Source: Oscillospiraceae bacterium (lineage in GTDB: Bacteria > Bacillota > Clostridia > Oscillospirales > Acutalibacteraceae). Taken from it: a stretch of DNA of 37,217 nucleotides. Below the pieces are notes generated by a model. It did not search any database and was not told where the DNA came from. It worked only from the letters and a program-made list of their open reading frames with translations. Positions within the stretch are counted from its first letter, which is position 1. Each line of letters starts with the position of its first letter. Both the position numbers and the translations under genes were made by a program. Location of the stretch: contig WRBQ01000017.1 in the NCBI GenBank assembly GCA_009784445.1, positions 1 to 37,217 on the forward strand. The letters run 5' to 3'. This document shows positions 6,804 to 14,437 of the stretch, piece after piece.

Positions 6804-6875
6804 GTAGGGGCGCGCATTGCGCGTCCGTTTCTTGCATTTGCCCAAAAACCACGGACGGCCAATGGCCGCCCCTAC
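6804..6875. repeat. R1 palindromic repeat, copy c
   Basis: 72 bp with inverted ends GTAGGGGCG and CGCCCCTAC. Both arms are themselves palindromic (GCGCGCATTGCGCG and GGCCAATGGCC). It lies between the divergent GH30 and miaB promoters. Confidence 0.75.
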
Positions 6876-6900
6876 ACGCGGGCTTGCAGAAAACTTTCGG

Positions 6901-6929
6901 TTGACCTTTCGCGCAAAACATGCTATACT
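6901..6929 (+). promoter_or_regulatory. miaB operon promoter
   Basis: TTGACC (6901-6906), 17 nt, TATACT (6924-6929). It precedes the miaB start by 27 nt and probably drives miaB, the ylbF-like gene and perhaps mutS onwards. Confidence 0.8.
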
Positions 6930-6956
6930 AAATGGATAGCGGCAAAGGAGAATGTC

Positions 6957-8357
6957 ATGGAGCGCATCGAGGCTAGCATCACCCCGCAACAAGTGCAACA
7001 GCAGCAGGAGTTCGCTTCGCTGCTGGCAGCGTTGCTTGCCGCGAAATATGACGAACAACCCAAAGTACATATCCGTACATTTGGCTGTCAGGCAAACGAG
7101 GCCGACAGCCAACGCATGGCCGGGCAACTGCAGCAATGCGGCTTTATGCTGTGTGATGACCCCGACGACGCCCAGCTAATTCTCTTCAACACCTGCGCGG
7201 TGCGTGAACATGCCGAAGACCGCGTGTTTGGTAACGTGGGCAGGCTCAAACAGCGCCGTCAAAGCGATAAATCTCTGCGTGTTGGCCTTTGCGGCTGCAT
7301 GCCCCAGCAAGAACACGTGGCCGAGCAACTCAAGCAAAGCTTCCCCTTTGTGGACCTTGTGTTCGGCACGCACGCAAGCCCGCGTTTGCCCGAACTGCTG
7401 TATAAACTATACTCCACCGGCCGCCGGGTATATGACATTTCCGCCGGGCAAAACGAGATTGTCGAAGGCCTGCCCATTGAGCGTGGCAGCGGCGTTGCGG
7501 CCTTTGTGCCCATCATGTTTGGCTGCGATAATTTTTGCAGCTTTTGTGTGGTGCCGCTTGTTCGCGGACGAGAACGCAGCCGTGTCCCGCAGGCTATTCT
7601 CGATGAAGTGCGCGGCCTAGTGCAGCAGGGCTACCGTGAAATCACGCTGCTTGGGCAAAACGTGAATTCCTACAACCACGATGGCTATGACTTCCCGCGA
7701 TTGTTGCGCGAACTTGATGCTATCCCCGGCGATTTTTGGCTGCGCTTCACCACCAGCCACCCCAAAGATTGCACCCGCGAACTCCTTGACGTGATGGCCG
7801 CCGGGCAGCACATTTGCCGGCATTTGCATTTGCCGGTGCAGTGCGGCGACGATGCCATTTTGCAGGCGATGAATCGTCGATATACCGCGCAGCAATATCT
7901 CGACTTGGCCGCTTATGCGCGGCAGGTGATGCCGGACATTGCTATCACCAGCGACATCATCGTGGGTTTTCCCGGGGAAAACTATGAACAGTTCTGCGAC
8001 ACACTGGAGATGCTGCGGCAGGTGCGCTTTGCCTCGTTGTTCACGTTCATTTACTCCCCGCGTAAGGGCACGAAGGCCGCCGAACTGCCTGACGATGTTC
8101 CTAGACAGGAAAAGGTGCGCTGGTTTGAGCAACTCACCGCCTTGCAAGATGAACTAGGTGCACAGCTATGCCAAAGCTTGGTAGGCAAAACCCTGCGCGT
8201 GTTGGTGGAGAACCCCGGCAAGCGACTTGCGCTTGCTGGCCGCACGGCGGGCAACCAAATCGTGGAATTCGATGGTAACGACGCGTTAATTGGGCAATTT
8301 ATTGATGTGCGAATTGCACAAGCAAATGGATGGAAATTAGAAGGAGAAATCACATGA
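6957..8357 (+). CDS. miaB: tRNA 2-methylthio-N6-isopentenyladenosine synthase
   Basis: This radical SAM methylthiotransferase adds the 2-methylthio group to i6A37 of tRNAs that read UNN codons. It has 466 residues. The N-terminal MTTase domain starts IRTFGCQANEADSQRM, with cysteines in FGCQ, NTCAV and CGC(M) for the second 4Fe-4S cluster. The radical SAM motif is CDNFCSFC (Cys190, 194, 197). A TRAM domain forms the C-terminus. ATG 6957 has AAGGAG at 6 nt; the longer open frame is rejected because its extra part runs through a repeat and the promoter. It overlaps the next gene by 4 nt (ATGA). miaA, which makes the substrate i6A, is in the same gene run. Confidence 0.95.
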   Translation: MERIEASITPQQVQQQQEFASLLAALLAAKYDEQPKVHIRTFGCQANEADSQRMAGQLQQCGFMLCDDPDDAQLILFNTCAVREHAEDRVFGNVGRLKQRRQSDKSLRVGLCGCMPQQEHVAEQLKQSFPFVDLVFGTHASPRLPELLYKLYSTGRRVYDISAGQNEIVEGLPIERGSGVAAFVPIMFGCDNFCSFCVVPLVRGRERSRVPQAILDEVRGLVQQGYREITLLGQNVNSYNHDGYDFPRLLRELDAIPGDFWLRFTTSHPKDCTRELLDVMAAGQHICRHLHLPVQCGDDAILQAMNRRYTAQQYLDLAAYARQVMPDIAITSDIIVGFPGENYEQFCDTLEMLRQVRFASLFTFIYSPRKGTKAAELPDDVPRQEKVRWFEQLTALQDELGAQLCQSLVGKTLRVLVENPGKRLALAGRTAGNQIVEFDGNDALIGQFIDVRIAQANGWKLEGEIT

Positions 8358-8779
8358 CGAATATTGAACAACTCACCCGCGAGCTGGGTGCCGCGCTGCA
8401 GCTTGCCCCGCAGTATGTGCGCTTTGTGGCTGCTGACGACGCTCGCCAAGCCGACGAAGCTCTCACCGAGCAAAGCCATCAGCTGGAACTGGTGCGCATG
8501 CAATATCAAAACGAGGCACAAAAAAGCGGCAACGACGCCAAACTGGAAGAGTACGCCGCGCAGTTTAGGCAGCTGCAAACCATATTGATGACTCAGCCCA
8601 TCATGGTTGAATATCAACAAGCTGCCGAGGAACTTGATGCAATGGTGCATCGCACCATTGCGATCATCGGTGGCTGCGCCAACGGCGAAAACCCTGCCAC
8701 GTATGAACCTCGCGCCAAAGGCAGCGGCTGCGGCGGTGGAGGCTGTGGCGGCGGTGGTTGCGGCGGCGGCTGCCACTGA
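8354..8779 (+). CDS. YlbF/YmcA-family protein with Cys/Gly tail
   Basis: 141 residues. The first roughly 110 form a helical YlbF/YmcA (DUF964) domain, with segments NIEQLTRELGAALQ, ALTEQSHQLELVRMQYQ and LMTQPIMVEYQQAAEELD. In Bacillus, YmcA (RicA) is encoded next to miaB, and RicA/RicF/RicT form an Fe-S protein complex affecting RNase Y-dependent mRNA processing, competence and sporulation. The last 20 residues are a Gly/Cys tail with three GCGGG-type units and a final CH, giving four cysteines and a histidine suited to bind metal or an Fe-S cluster. ATG 8354 has AAGGAG at 8 nt and overlaps the miaB stop. Which paralogue (YlbF or YmcA) it represents is unsure. Confidence 0.85.
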   Translation: MTNIEQLTRELGAALQLAPQYVRFVAADDARQADEALTEQSHQLELVRMQYQNEAQKSGNDAKLEEYAAQFRQLQTILMTQPIMVEYQQAAEELDAMVHRTIAIIGGCANGENPATYEPRAKGSGCGGGGCGGGGCGGGCH

Positions 8780-8780
8780 T

Positions 8781-8913
8781 CTAGTGAATAGTGAGTAGTG
8801 AATAGTGGTTAGTGCATGAAAATCGCACCGACTTCGACACAAACACTAATCACTAACCACTAGCCACTAATCACTACAACAAGAATTACGAATTATGAAT
8901 TACGAATTATTGA
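8781..8913. repeat. R3 AGTGATTAGTG / AATTACGAATT repeat cluster
   Basis: Direct AGTGAATAGTG/AGTGGTTAGTG units (8783-8813) are mirrored by CACTAATCACTAACCACTAG units (8847-8877), forming a large inverted repeat. Three AATTACGAATTAT-type units follow (8883-8910). The last units run into the mutS coding sequence and include its ATG. Confidence 0.7.
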
Positions 8914-11525
8914 CCCCCATGATGCGCCAGTGGCACGACATTCGGCAACAAAACCCGGATGCGGTTTTGTTGTACCGTTTGGGCGACTTCTATGAAATGT
9001 TTTTCGAAGATGCCGTCACCGTATCACGCGAGTTGGACATCACCCTCACCGGGCGCGACTGCGGCCTGCCCGAGCGGGCGCCCATGTGCGGCGTGCCTCA
9101 CCACGCGGCAGAGGGCTACATCGCAAGGCTGGTGGCCAAGGGCTTCAAGCTTGCCATTTGCGAGCAAACGGAAGACCCCGCCGCCGCCAAAGGTTTAGTA
9201 CGCCGCGAGGTGCTGCGGGTGATTTCGCCCGGCACGGTCATCGAAAGTGAAATGCTGGACGAAAGCCGCAATAACTACTTGGCTGCTGTGCTGCTGACTG
9301 AAGACGGCGCAGGGCTTTGCTTTTGTGATATCTCCACCGGCACCGCTGAGGTCACTCAACTGGGCGGCAAGCACTTGCCTGCGCAGGTGGTGAACGAGCT
9401 GGCCAAGTTCATGCCCACGGAGGTGCTATTATCACCACTGGCGGCGCAAAACAACCGCATTGCGGAGTTTTTACGTGCGCGCTGCAAAGCTTTGGTTGAA
9501 GCCTACGACGAGGCGCATTTTGGCAGTGAATTGGCGCGTGATGAAGTGATCGCAACTGCACTTACTCTCCCAGAAGAAGAACTTGAGGTGCGTGCTCTCG
9601 GCGCAGCGCTGCATTATCTTCGTCATGCACAAAAGACCCAGCGCAGTTCCATCCGCGTGGTGGAAAGCTTTAGCGACAGGCACCACATGCGGCTGGATGC
9701 CTCCAGCCGCCGCAACCTTGAGCTGTGCGAAACCCAGCGCACGCGTGACAAAAAAGGCACCCTGCTGTGGGTGCTTGACAAAACTCGCAGCGCCATGGGC
9801 AAGCGTTTGCTGCGCGCATGGTTAGAGCGACCGCTCACCCATTTGGCGCGTATCACTCGGCGGCAAACGGCCGTGCAGGAGCTGTGCGATGAAACCAACA
9901 TGCGTCTTGATATCATGGATATGATGCAGGACATGCATGACTTGGAACGCCTGATGGCGCGGGTGGTATATCAATCCGCCAATGCGCGGCAATTGCGGGC
10001 CATTTGCGCTTGCCTCGCTCTGCTGCCGGATATCAAGGCCACGCTCGCGCCGGCAAAGGGAGATTATCTGCAAACCCTTGCTGCGCAGATGGACGCCTGC
10101 GCTGACTTGCATGCACTGTTGGATCAAACCATTGTGGACGAACCGCCTTTCACTACCCGTGAAGGCGGCATGATTCGCCCGGGCTATTGTGCAGAGCTTG
10201 ACGAGCTACGAGCCGCACAAGCTGGCGGGCAAGATGCCCTAGCGGACATCCAAACTGCGGAGCAGGAACGCACCGGCGTCAAGAAGCTCAAAGTGGGCTA
10301 CAACCGCGTGTTCGGCTACTACATTGAGGTGGGCAACGCGCATAAGCACGCCGTGCCCGACTATTACATACGCAAGCAGACGTTAGCAAATTGTGAGCGA
10401 TACATCACCCAGGAGCTGAAAGATCTTGAAGCGAAAGTGCTGGGAGCTGGCGAACGCGCCGCCAAGCTGGAACTGGAAATCTTCACCCAGTTGCGTGAGG
10501 AACTTGCGCAGAATCATCGCCGGGTGCATCAAACAGCCGGGGCAGTTGCTGCGTTAGATGTCCTGTGCAGCTTTGCGGACTGCGCGGTGAATTATGGCTA
10601 CTGCAAGCCGGAAATCACCGTGGGCGACGAACTTGACATTATCGAAGGCCGCCACCCCGTGGTGGAGCGCATGCTGGACGGCGCACAACCTTTTGTGAGC
10701 AACAACACCCAGCTGGGCGGCAATGCGCGCTGCATGGTGATTACCGGGCCGAACATGGCGGGTAAGTCGACCTACATGCGCCAAGTTGCGCTCATTACCC
10801 TCATGGCGCAGGTGGGCAGCTTTGTGCCCGCCGAGCGGGCGACCATCGGCATGTGCGACGCGATTTTCACCCGTGTGGGTGCCAGCGATGACTTAGCCGC
10901 CGGGCAAAGCACCTTCATGGTGGAAATGGCGGAAGTGGCCTCGATTTTGCAGCTGGCCACTGCGCAAAGCTTGATTATTTTTGACGAAATTGGGCGTGGT
11001 ACTTCCACTTACGACGGCATGGCCATTGCCCGTGCTGTGCTGGAGCATACCGTGCAAAAGCAGCAGTCCAAAGCGCTGTTTGCTACGCATTACCACGAGC
11101 TGACGGCCCTTGAGCAAGACCTGCCCGGCGTGCAGAACTACGCCGTGGCGGTGAAGAAACGCGGCGATGAAATTACGTTTTTGCGCAGGGTAGTGCGCGG
11201 TGCGGCAGACGGCAGCTTTGGCGTGGAAGTCGCTAAACTCGCCGGTGTGCCAAACTCTGTGGTGAAACGCGCGAAAGTGATTCTTGCGGAACTTGAGCAG
11301 GAAAATGTAGGGGCGGCCATTGGCCGTCCGTGTTTCGATGAAAACCATGGTCGTGCACAGCGAAGCGACCTGCTCACCGCAGGTGCGGACGCGCAATGCG
11401 CGCCCCTACAGGACATGCACAATGCTGCACTAGTCAAAGAACTCAAGCATGTGGACGTTGACACCCTTACGCCGATTGAGGCGCTGACGAAACTACACGA
11501 ATTTGTGGGGCGGGCGAGGGGGTAA
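8895..11525 (+). CDS. mutS: DNA mismatch repair protein MutS
   Basis: 876 residues. The mismatch-binding domain starts TPMMRQWHDIRQQNPDAVLLYRLGDFYEMF, with the Phe-x-Glu motif (FYE) that contacts the mismatch. The ATPase has Walker A GPNMAGKSTYMRQ (about 618-630) and Walker B LIIFDEIGRGTSTYDG (about 693). MutS finds mismatches and recruits MutL, which follows 228 nt downstream. The first codons (MNYELL) are made by the R3 repeat and there is no clear Shine-Dalgarno, so the real start may be TTG 8910 or ATG 8919, closer to usual MutS starts. Residues about 805-838 are an R1 repeat inserted in frame, between the ATPase and the C-terminal helix-turn-helix/tetramer region. Confidence 0.95.
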   Translation: MNYELLTPMMRQWHDIRQQNPDAVLLYRLGDFYEMFFEDAVTVSRELDITLTGRDCGLPERAPMCGVPHHAAEGYIARLVAKGFKLAICEQTEDPAAAKGLVRREVLRVISPGTVIESEMLDESRNNYLAAVLLTEDGAGLCFCDISTGTAEVTQLGGKHLPAQVVNELAKFMPTEVLLSPLAAQNNRIAEFLRARCKALVEAYDEAHFGSELARDEVIATALTLPEEELEVRALGAALHYLRHAQKTQRSSIRVVESFSDRHHMRLDASSRRNLELCETQRTRDKKGTLLWVLDKTRSAMGKRLLRAWLERPLTHLARITRRQTAVQELCDETNMRLDIMDMMQDMHDLERLMARVVYQSANARQLRAICACLALLPDIKATLAPAKGDYLQTLAAQMDACADLHALLDQTIVDEPPFTTREGGMIRPGYCAELDELRAAQAGGQDALADIQTAEQERTGVKKLKVGYNRVFGYYIEVGNAHKHAVPDYYIRKQTLANCERYITQELKDLEAKVLGAGERAAKLELEIFTQLREELAQNHRRVHQTAGAVAALDVLCSFADCAVNYGYCKPEITVGDELDIIEGRHPVVERMLDGAQPFVSNNTQLGGNARCMVITGPNMAGKSTYMRQVALITLMAQVGSFVPAERATIGMCDAIFTRVGASDDLAAGQSTFMVEMAEVASILQLATAQSLIIFDEIGRGTSTYDGMAIARAVLEHTVQKQQSKALFATHYHELTALEQDLPGVQNYAVAVKKRGDEITFLRRVVRGAADGSFGVEVAKLAGVPNSVVKRAKVILAELEQENVGAAIGRPCFDENHGRAQRSDLLTAGADAQCAPLQDMHNAALVKELKHVDVDTLTPIEALTKLHEFVGRARG
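11307..11409. repeat. R1 palindromic repeat, copy d, inside mutS
   Basis: 103 bp with ends GTAGGGGCGGCC and GCGCGCCCCTAC. The centre has GTCGTGCACAGCGAAGCGAC and ACCGCAGGTGCGG, matching copy g at 17046. It is read through in frame and encodes VGAAIGRP at one end and GADAQCAPLQ at the other. Confidence 0.8.
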
Positions 11526-11559
11526 AGGGAAAACCCCTCATTGACGTTAAACGAGTTTG

Positions 11560-11729
11560 TCGCTCCGCGAGCCTTCCTCACCCCGCGCGGCGCGAGGAGC
11601 TCCTTCCCGAGGAAGGAGCCGAAGCTTGTTTCTTCAAGTTTCGCTGTCGTCATCCTCTTAAGCCCCTAGGCTCCTTCCTTGGGAAGGAGCTCCCGACCTC
11701 GGGGAGGGTGAGGAAGGCTCGCGGAGCGA
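11560..11729. repeat. R2 MITE-like element, copy 1
   Basis: 170 bp bounded by a perfect 24-bp terminal inverted repeat starting TCGCTCCGCGAGCCTTCCTC. Inner arms form CTCCTTCCC/GGGAAGGAG hairpins. The core (about 11619-11670) is inverted relative to copies 2 and 3, while the outer arms keep the same orientation. No open frame of note; it occupies the mutS-mutL gap. Confidence 0.8.
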
Positions 11730-11753
11730 AAAAAATCAAACACGAGGTAACCC

Positions 11754-13544
11754 ATGCCCATCCAAGTGCTACCCAAACACGTGGCCGACTTGATCGCCGC
11801 CGGTGAAGTAGTTGAACGCCCGGCCAGCGTGGTCAAAGAGCTGTGCGAAAACGCCCTAGACGCCGGTGCAACCGCCGTCACAGTGGAAATTCGCAGCGGC
11901 GGGGTAGAGTATATCCGCGTGACGGACAACGGCGGCGGCATATCTCGCGACGATGTGCGCACGGCATTTCTCACCCATGCCACCAGCAAAGTGGCCACCG
12001 CAGATGACTTAGAAAGCATTCTTACACTGGGCTTTCGTGGCGAGGCGCTGCCCAGTATTGCCGCCGTGGCGCGGGTGCAGGTGCTCAGCCGCCGCGCGCA
12101 GGATGAACTTGGCTTGTGCTATGTGATTGAAGCAGGCGAGGAGCTTTCGCTTGACGATGCAGGCTGCCCGCCGGGCACCACAATCATTGTGCGGGACTTG
12201 TTTTTTAACACGCCGGCGCGGGCGAAGTTTCTCAAGACCGACATGGGCGAGGGGAATCTCGTGGGTGCAGTGGTGGAGAAGCTGGCGCTTGCACGGCCAG
12301 AAGTGGCGATTACCTTCATTCGCCAGGGCAAGCAGAGTTTTGCCACCCCCGGCGATGGCAATGCCGCAAGCGCGGTGCGTGCGGTGTTGGGCAAGCCCTT
12401 TGCCGAAAGCTTGATTGAAGCGCGTGACAGCAACAACGGCGTTGAAATCACTGGCTTTGTGTGCAAGCCTGAAGCTGCACGTGCGAATAGAAGTCAACAG
12501 TATTTCTTCCTCAACGGCAGGTGGGTGCGCAATGGCACGCTTTCGGCCGGGTTGGAACAAGCCTATCGCGGTAGCATCATGACTGGGCGATACCCCGCCT
12601 GTGTGTTGTATATCACCATGCCGCCGCAGCTGGTGGACGTGAATGTGCATCCCGCGAAAACGGAGGTGCGCTTTGCCAACGAAAAGGCGATGTTCAGCGC
12701 GGTGTATGCGGCGGCGAAATACGCTTTGGGGGCAGATGATAGCGCGCAATTAACAGTTAACCATGTGCCGCTGCCTGTGATGAATATGTCGCAACCTGTT
12801 GTAGGTGCGGATGCAAATCCGCCCGCGCATAAGATGCCACTGTCTAACTCCTACACGTTGCCGCCGCATGCACCAGAAAAACCCCGGGCGGATTTGCATC
12901 CGCCCCTACAGGTGCATGAAGATGAATTGCCCGCACTGTTGACCAAGCCCAGCATTTCGTCTATCTTGAACGACGAGTTCCGCATTGCCAGCTGTGTAGA
13001 AATGTTCGGCACGTACTTTCTGGCGCAGGTGGGCGATGAACTGCTGCTGATTGACAAACACGCTGCCCATGAGCGCATGCTATATGAACAGCTTAAGGCG
13101 CAGGCAGGGGAGATGAAGCGGCAGGTGTTGCTCAGTCCACTGCCGCTGAATTTGGGTCGTGAAGAGGTTGCGGTGCTGCTGGCGCATGGCGAACTGCTGA
13201 TGCAGGCGGGGTTCTTGATTGAACCGTTTGGCGAAGATGCTGCCGTGCTGCGCGAATGCCCCATGCTGCTGTGCGGGCATGATCTGCACACGCAGGCGGC
13301 TGAAATGGCGGGTTATTTGCTGGCGGCAAGGCAGGATTTGACGACTGAGGCTCTGGACTGGATTTTCCACAGTGCGGCATGCCGCGCGGCGGTGAAGGCT
13401 AATGATCCAACCACTCAAGTAGAGCGCGAGCACTTTGTGCAGCAGCTTTTGGCGATGCCGAACATTCGCCATTGCCCGCATGGTCGCCCCGTGATGGTGA
13501 CCATGACGCGGCGCGAAATTGAGAAAATGTTCATGCGCGTTTAA
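11754..13544 (+). CDS. mutL: DNA mismatch repair protein MutL
   Basis: 596 residues. The N-terminal GHKL ATPase has IAAGEVVERPASVVKELCENALDAGA, the DNGGG loop and GFRGEAL. The C-terminal dimerisation domain carries the endonuclease motif DKHAAHERMLYE (434 onwards; usually DQHAx2Ex4E), plus ACRAAVKAND and CPHGRP near the end. This is thus the nicking type of MutL found in bacteria without MutH. Residues about 350-386 in the flexible linker are an R1 repeat read in frame. ATG 11754 follows GAGG after a short spacer and gives the expected start MPIQVLPKHVADLIAAGEV. miaA starts 25 nt after the stop. Confidence 0.95.
   Translation: MPIQVLPKHVADLIAAGEVVERPASVVKELCENALDAGATAVTVEIRSGGVEYIRVTDNGGGISRDDVRTAFLTHATSKVATADDLESILTLGFRGEALPSIAAVARVQVLSRRAQDELGLCYVIEAGEELSLDDAGCPPGTTIIVRDLFFNTPARAKFLKTDMGEGNLVGAVVEKLALARPEVAITFIRQGKQSFATPGDGNAASAVRAVLGKPFAESLIEARDSNNGVEITGFVCKPEAARANRSQQYFFLNGRWVRNGTLSAGLEQAYRGSIMTGRYPACVLYITMPPQLVDVNVHPAKTEVRFANEKAMFSAVYAAAKYALGADDSAQLTVNHVPLPVMNMSQPVVGADANPPAHKMPLSNSYTLPPHAPEKPRADLHPPLQVHEDELPALLTKPSISSILNDEFRIASCVEMFGTYFLAQVGDELLLIDKHAAHERMLYEQLKAQAGEMKRQVLLSPLPLNLGREEVAVLLAHGELLMQAGFLIEPFGEDAAVLRECPMLLCGHDLHTQAAEMAGYLLAARQDLTTEALDWIFHSAACRAAVKANDPTTQVEREHFVQQLLAMPNIRHCPHGRPVMVTMTRREIEKMFMRV
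12801..12909. repeat. R1 palindromic repeat, copy e, inside mutL
   Basis: 109 bp with 24-bp inverted ends that differ at one base (GTAGGTGCGGATGCAAATCC and its mirror at 12886-12909). It is read through in frame, giving VGADANPP at the left and RADLHPPLQ at the right. Confidence 0.85.
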
Positions 13545-13569
13545 TTGCTGATGGAGTGAGAGGGCTGTT

Positions 13570-14415
13570 ATGCAACACAAAATTCCGCTGTTGATTGTCG
13601 CGGGGCCAACGGCCAGCGGCAAAACTTCCCTCGCCATTGATTTGTGCGAGCAGTATGGCGGTGAAGTGATTTCCGCAGACAGCATGCAGATTTACACCGG
13701 CATGGACATTGCCACGGCAAAACCCACGGCCGAGCAAATGGCGGGTATGCCGCATCACCTCATTGGCGTGATTGAACCAAGCGAACGCTTTAGCGTGATG
13801 CAGTATTGCGCACTGGCGCATGCGGCCATTGCTGATGTGCACAGCCGCGGCAAGCTGCCGGTGCTGTGCGGCGGCACGGGGCTGTATATCCGCGCGGTGA
13901 TAGAAAACTGGCAGCTGACAGAAGGTGAAATCGTGCATGATGTGATAGGCACGTGGGAAGAACTGCGTGAGATTGACCCGCAGGCGGCGGCGAAAATTCA
14001 CCCGAATGACAGCAAGCGGATTAACCATGCCCTTGCGCTGTTTCGCAGCACAGGCGTGACGCTGACGGCGCAAAACGAGCAGTCGCAGCGCTTGGGCACG
14101 CCCTATAACGCGCGAATGATTTATCTGGTTGCGGATGATCGGCAGCTGCTGTATGACCGCATCAACGCGCGGGTGGATGAGATGCTTGCGCAGGGCTTGG
14201 TGGATGAAGCGCGAGCAATGCCGCAGGGCACGGCTGCGCAGGCCATTGGGCATAAGGAATTGCAGCCCTATCTGCGCGGGGAAGCTTCGCTGGAAGAGTG
14301 TGTGGAGCGGCTGAAGATGGAGACGCGGCGCTATGCCAAGCGGCAGATTACCTATTTCGGCCGGCTGGCCAAAGAGATGGGCGGGAAGTGTGAGTTGCAG
14401 GAGATTGGTGCGTAA
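13570..14415 (+). CDS. miaA: tRNA dimethylallyltransferase
   Basis: This enzyme transfers the dimethylallyl group from DMAPP to A37 of tRNA, making the substrate for MiaB. It has 281 residues, somewhat shorter than the usual 300-315; the swinging-arm insertion after GTGLYIRAVIENW is reduced. P-loop GPTASGKTS (8-16), the substrate motif SADSMQIYTGMDIATAKP, HHLIGVIEP, and the C-terminal RRYAKRQITYFGR are all present. ATG 13570 has GAGAGG about 6 nt upstream. It follows mutL by 25 nt and precedes the flavoprotein by 22 nt, so it is part of one operon. Confidence 0.94.
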   Translation: MQHKIPLLIVAGPTASGKTSLAIDLCEQYGGEVISADSMQIYTGMDIATAKPTAEQMAGMPHHLIGVIEPSERFSVMQYCALAHAAIADVHSRGKLPVLCGGTGLYIRAVIENWQLTEGEIVHDVIGTWEELREIDPQAAAKIHPNDSKRINHALALFRSTGVTLTAQNEQSQRLGTPYNARMIYLVADDRQLLYDRINARVDEMLAQGLVDEARAMPQGTAAQAIGHKELQPYLRGEASLEECVERLKMETRRYAKRQITYFGRLAKEMGGKCELQEIGA

Positions 14416-14437
14416 TTGCAAAGTAGAGAGGCACAAT

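Noticed and set aside
6726-6956. Longer N-terminus for MiaB
   Set aside because: The extra codons run through the R1 repeat and the promoter; ATG 6957 has the ribosome site and the family start.
8051-8842. 263-codon minus-strand frame opposite miaB and the ylbF-like gene
   Set aside because: It is antisense to two well-supported genes; its Ala-rich part mirrors the GGC/GGT repeats of the Cys/Gly tail.
8781-8913. CRISPR array
   Set aside because: The short AGTGATTAGTG and AATTACGAATT units are contiguous and partly inverted, with no unique spacers of constant length.
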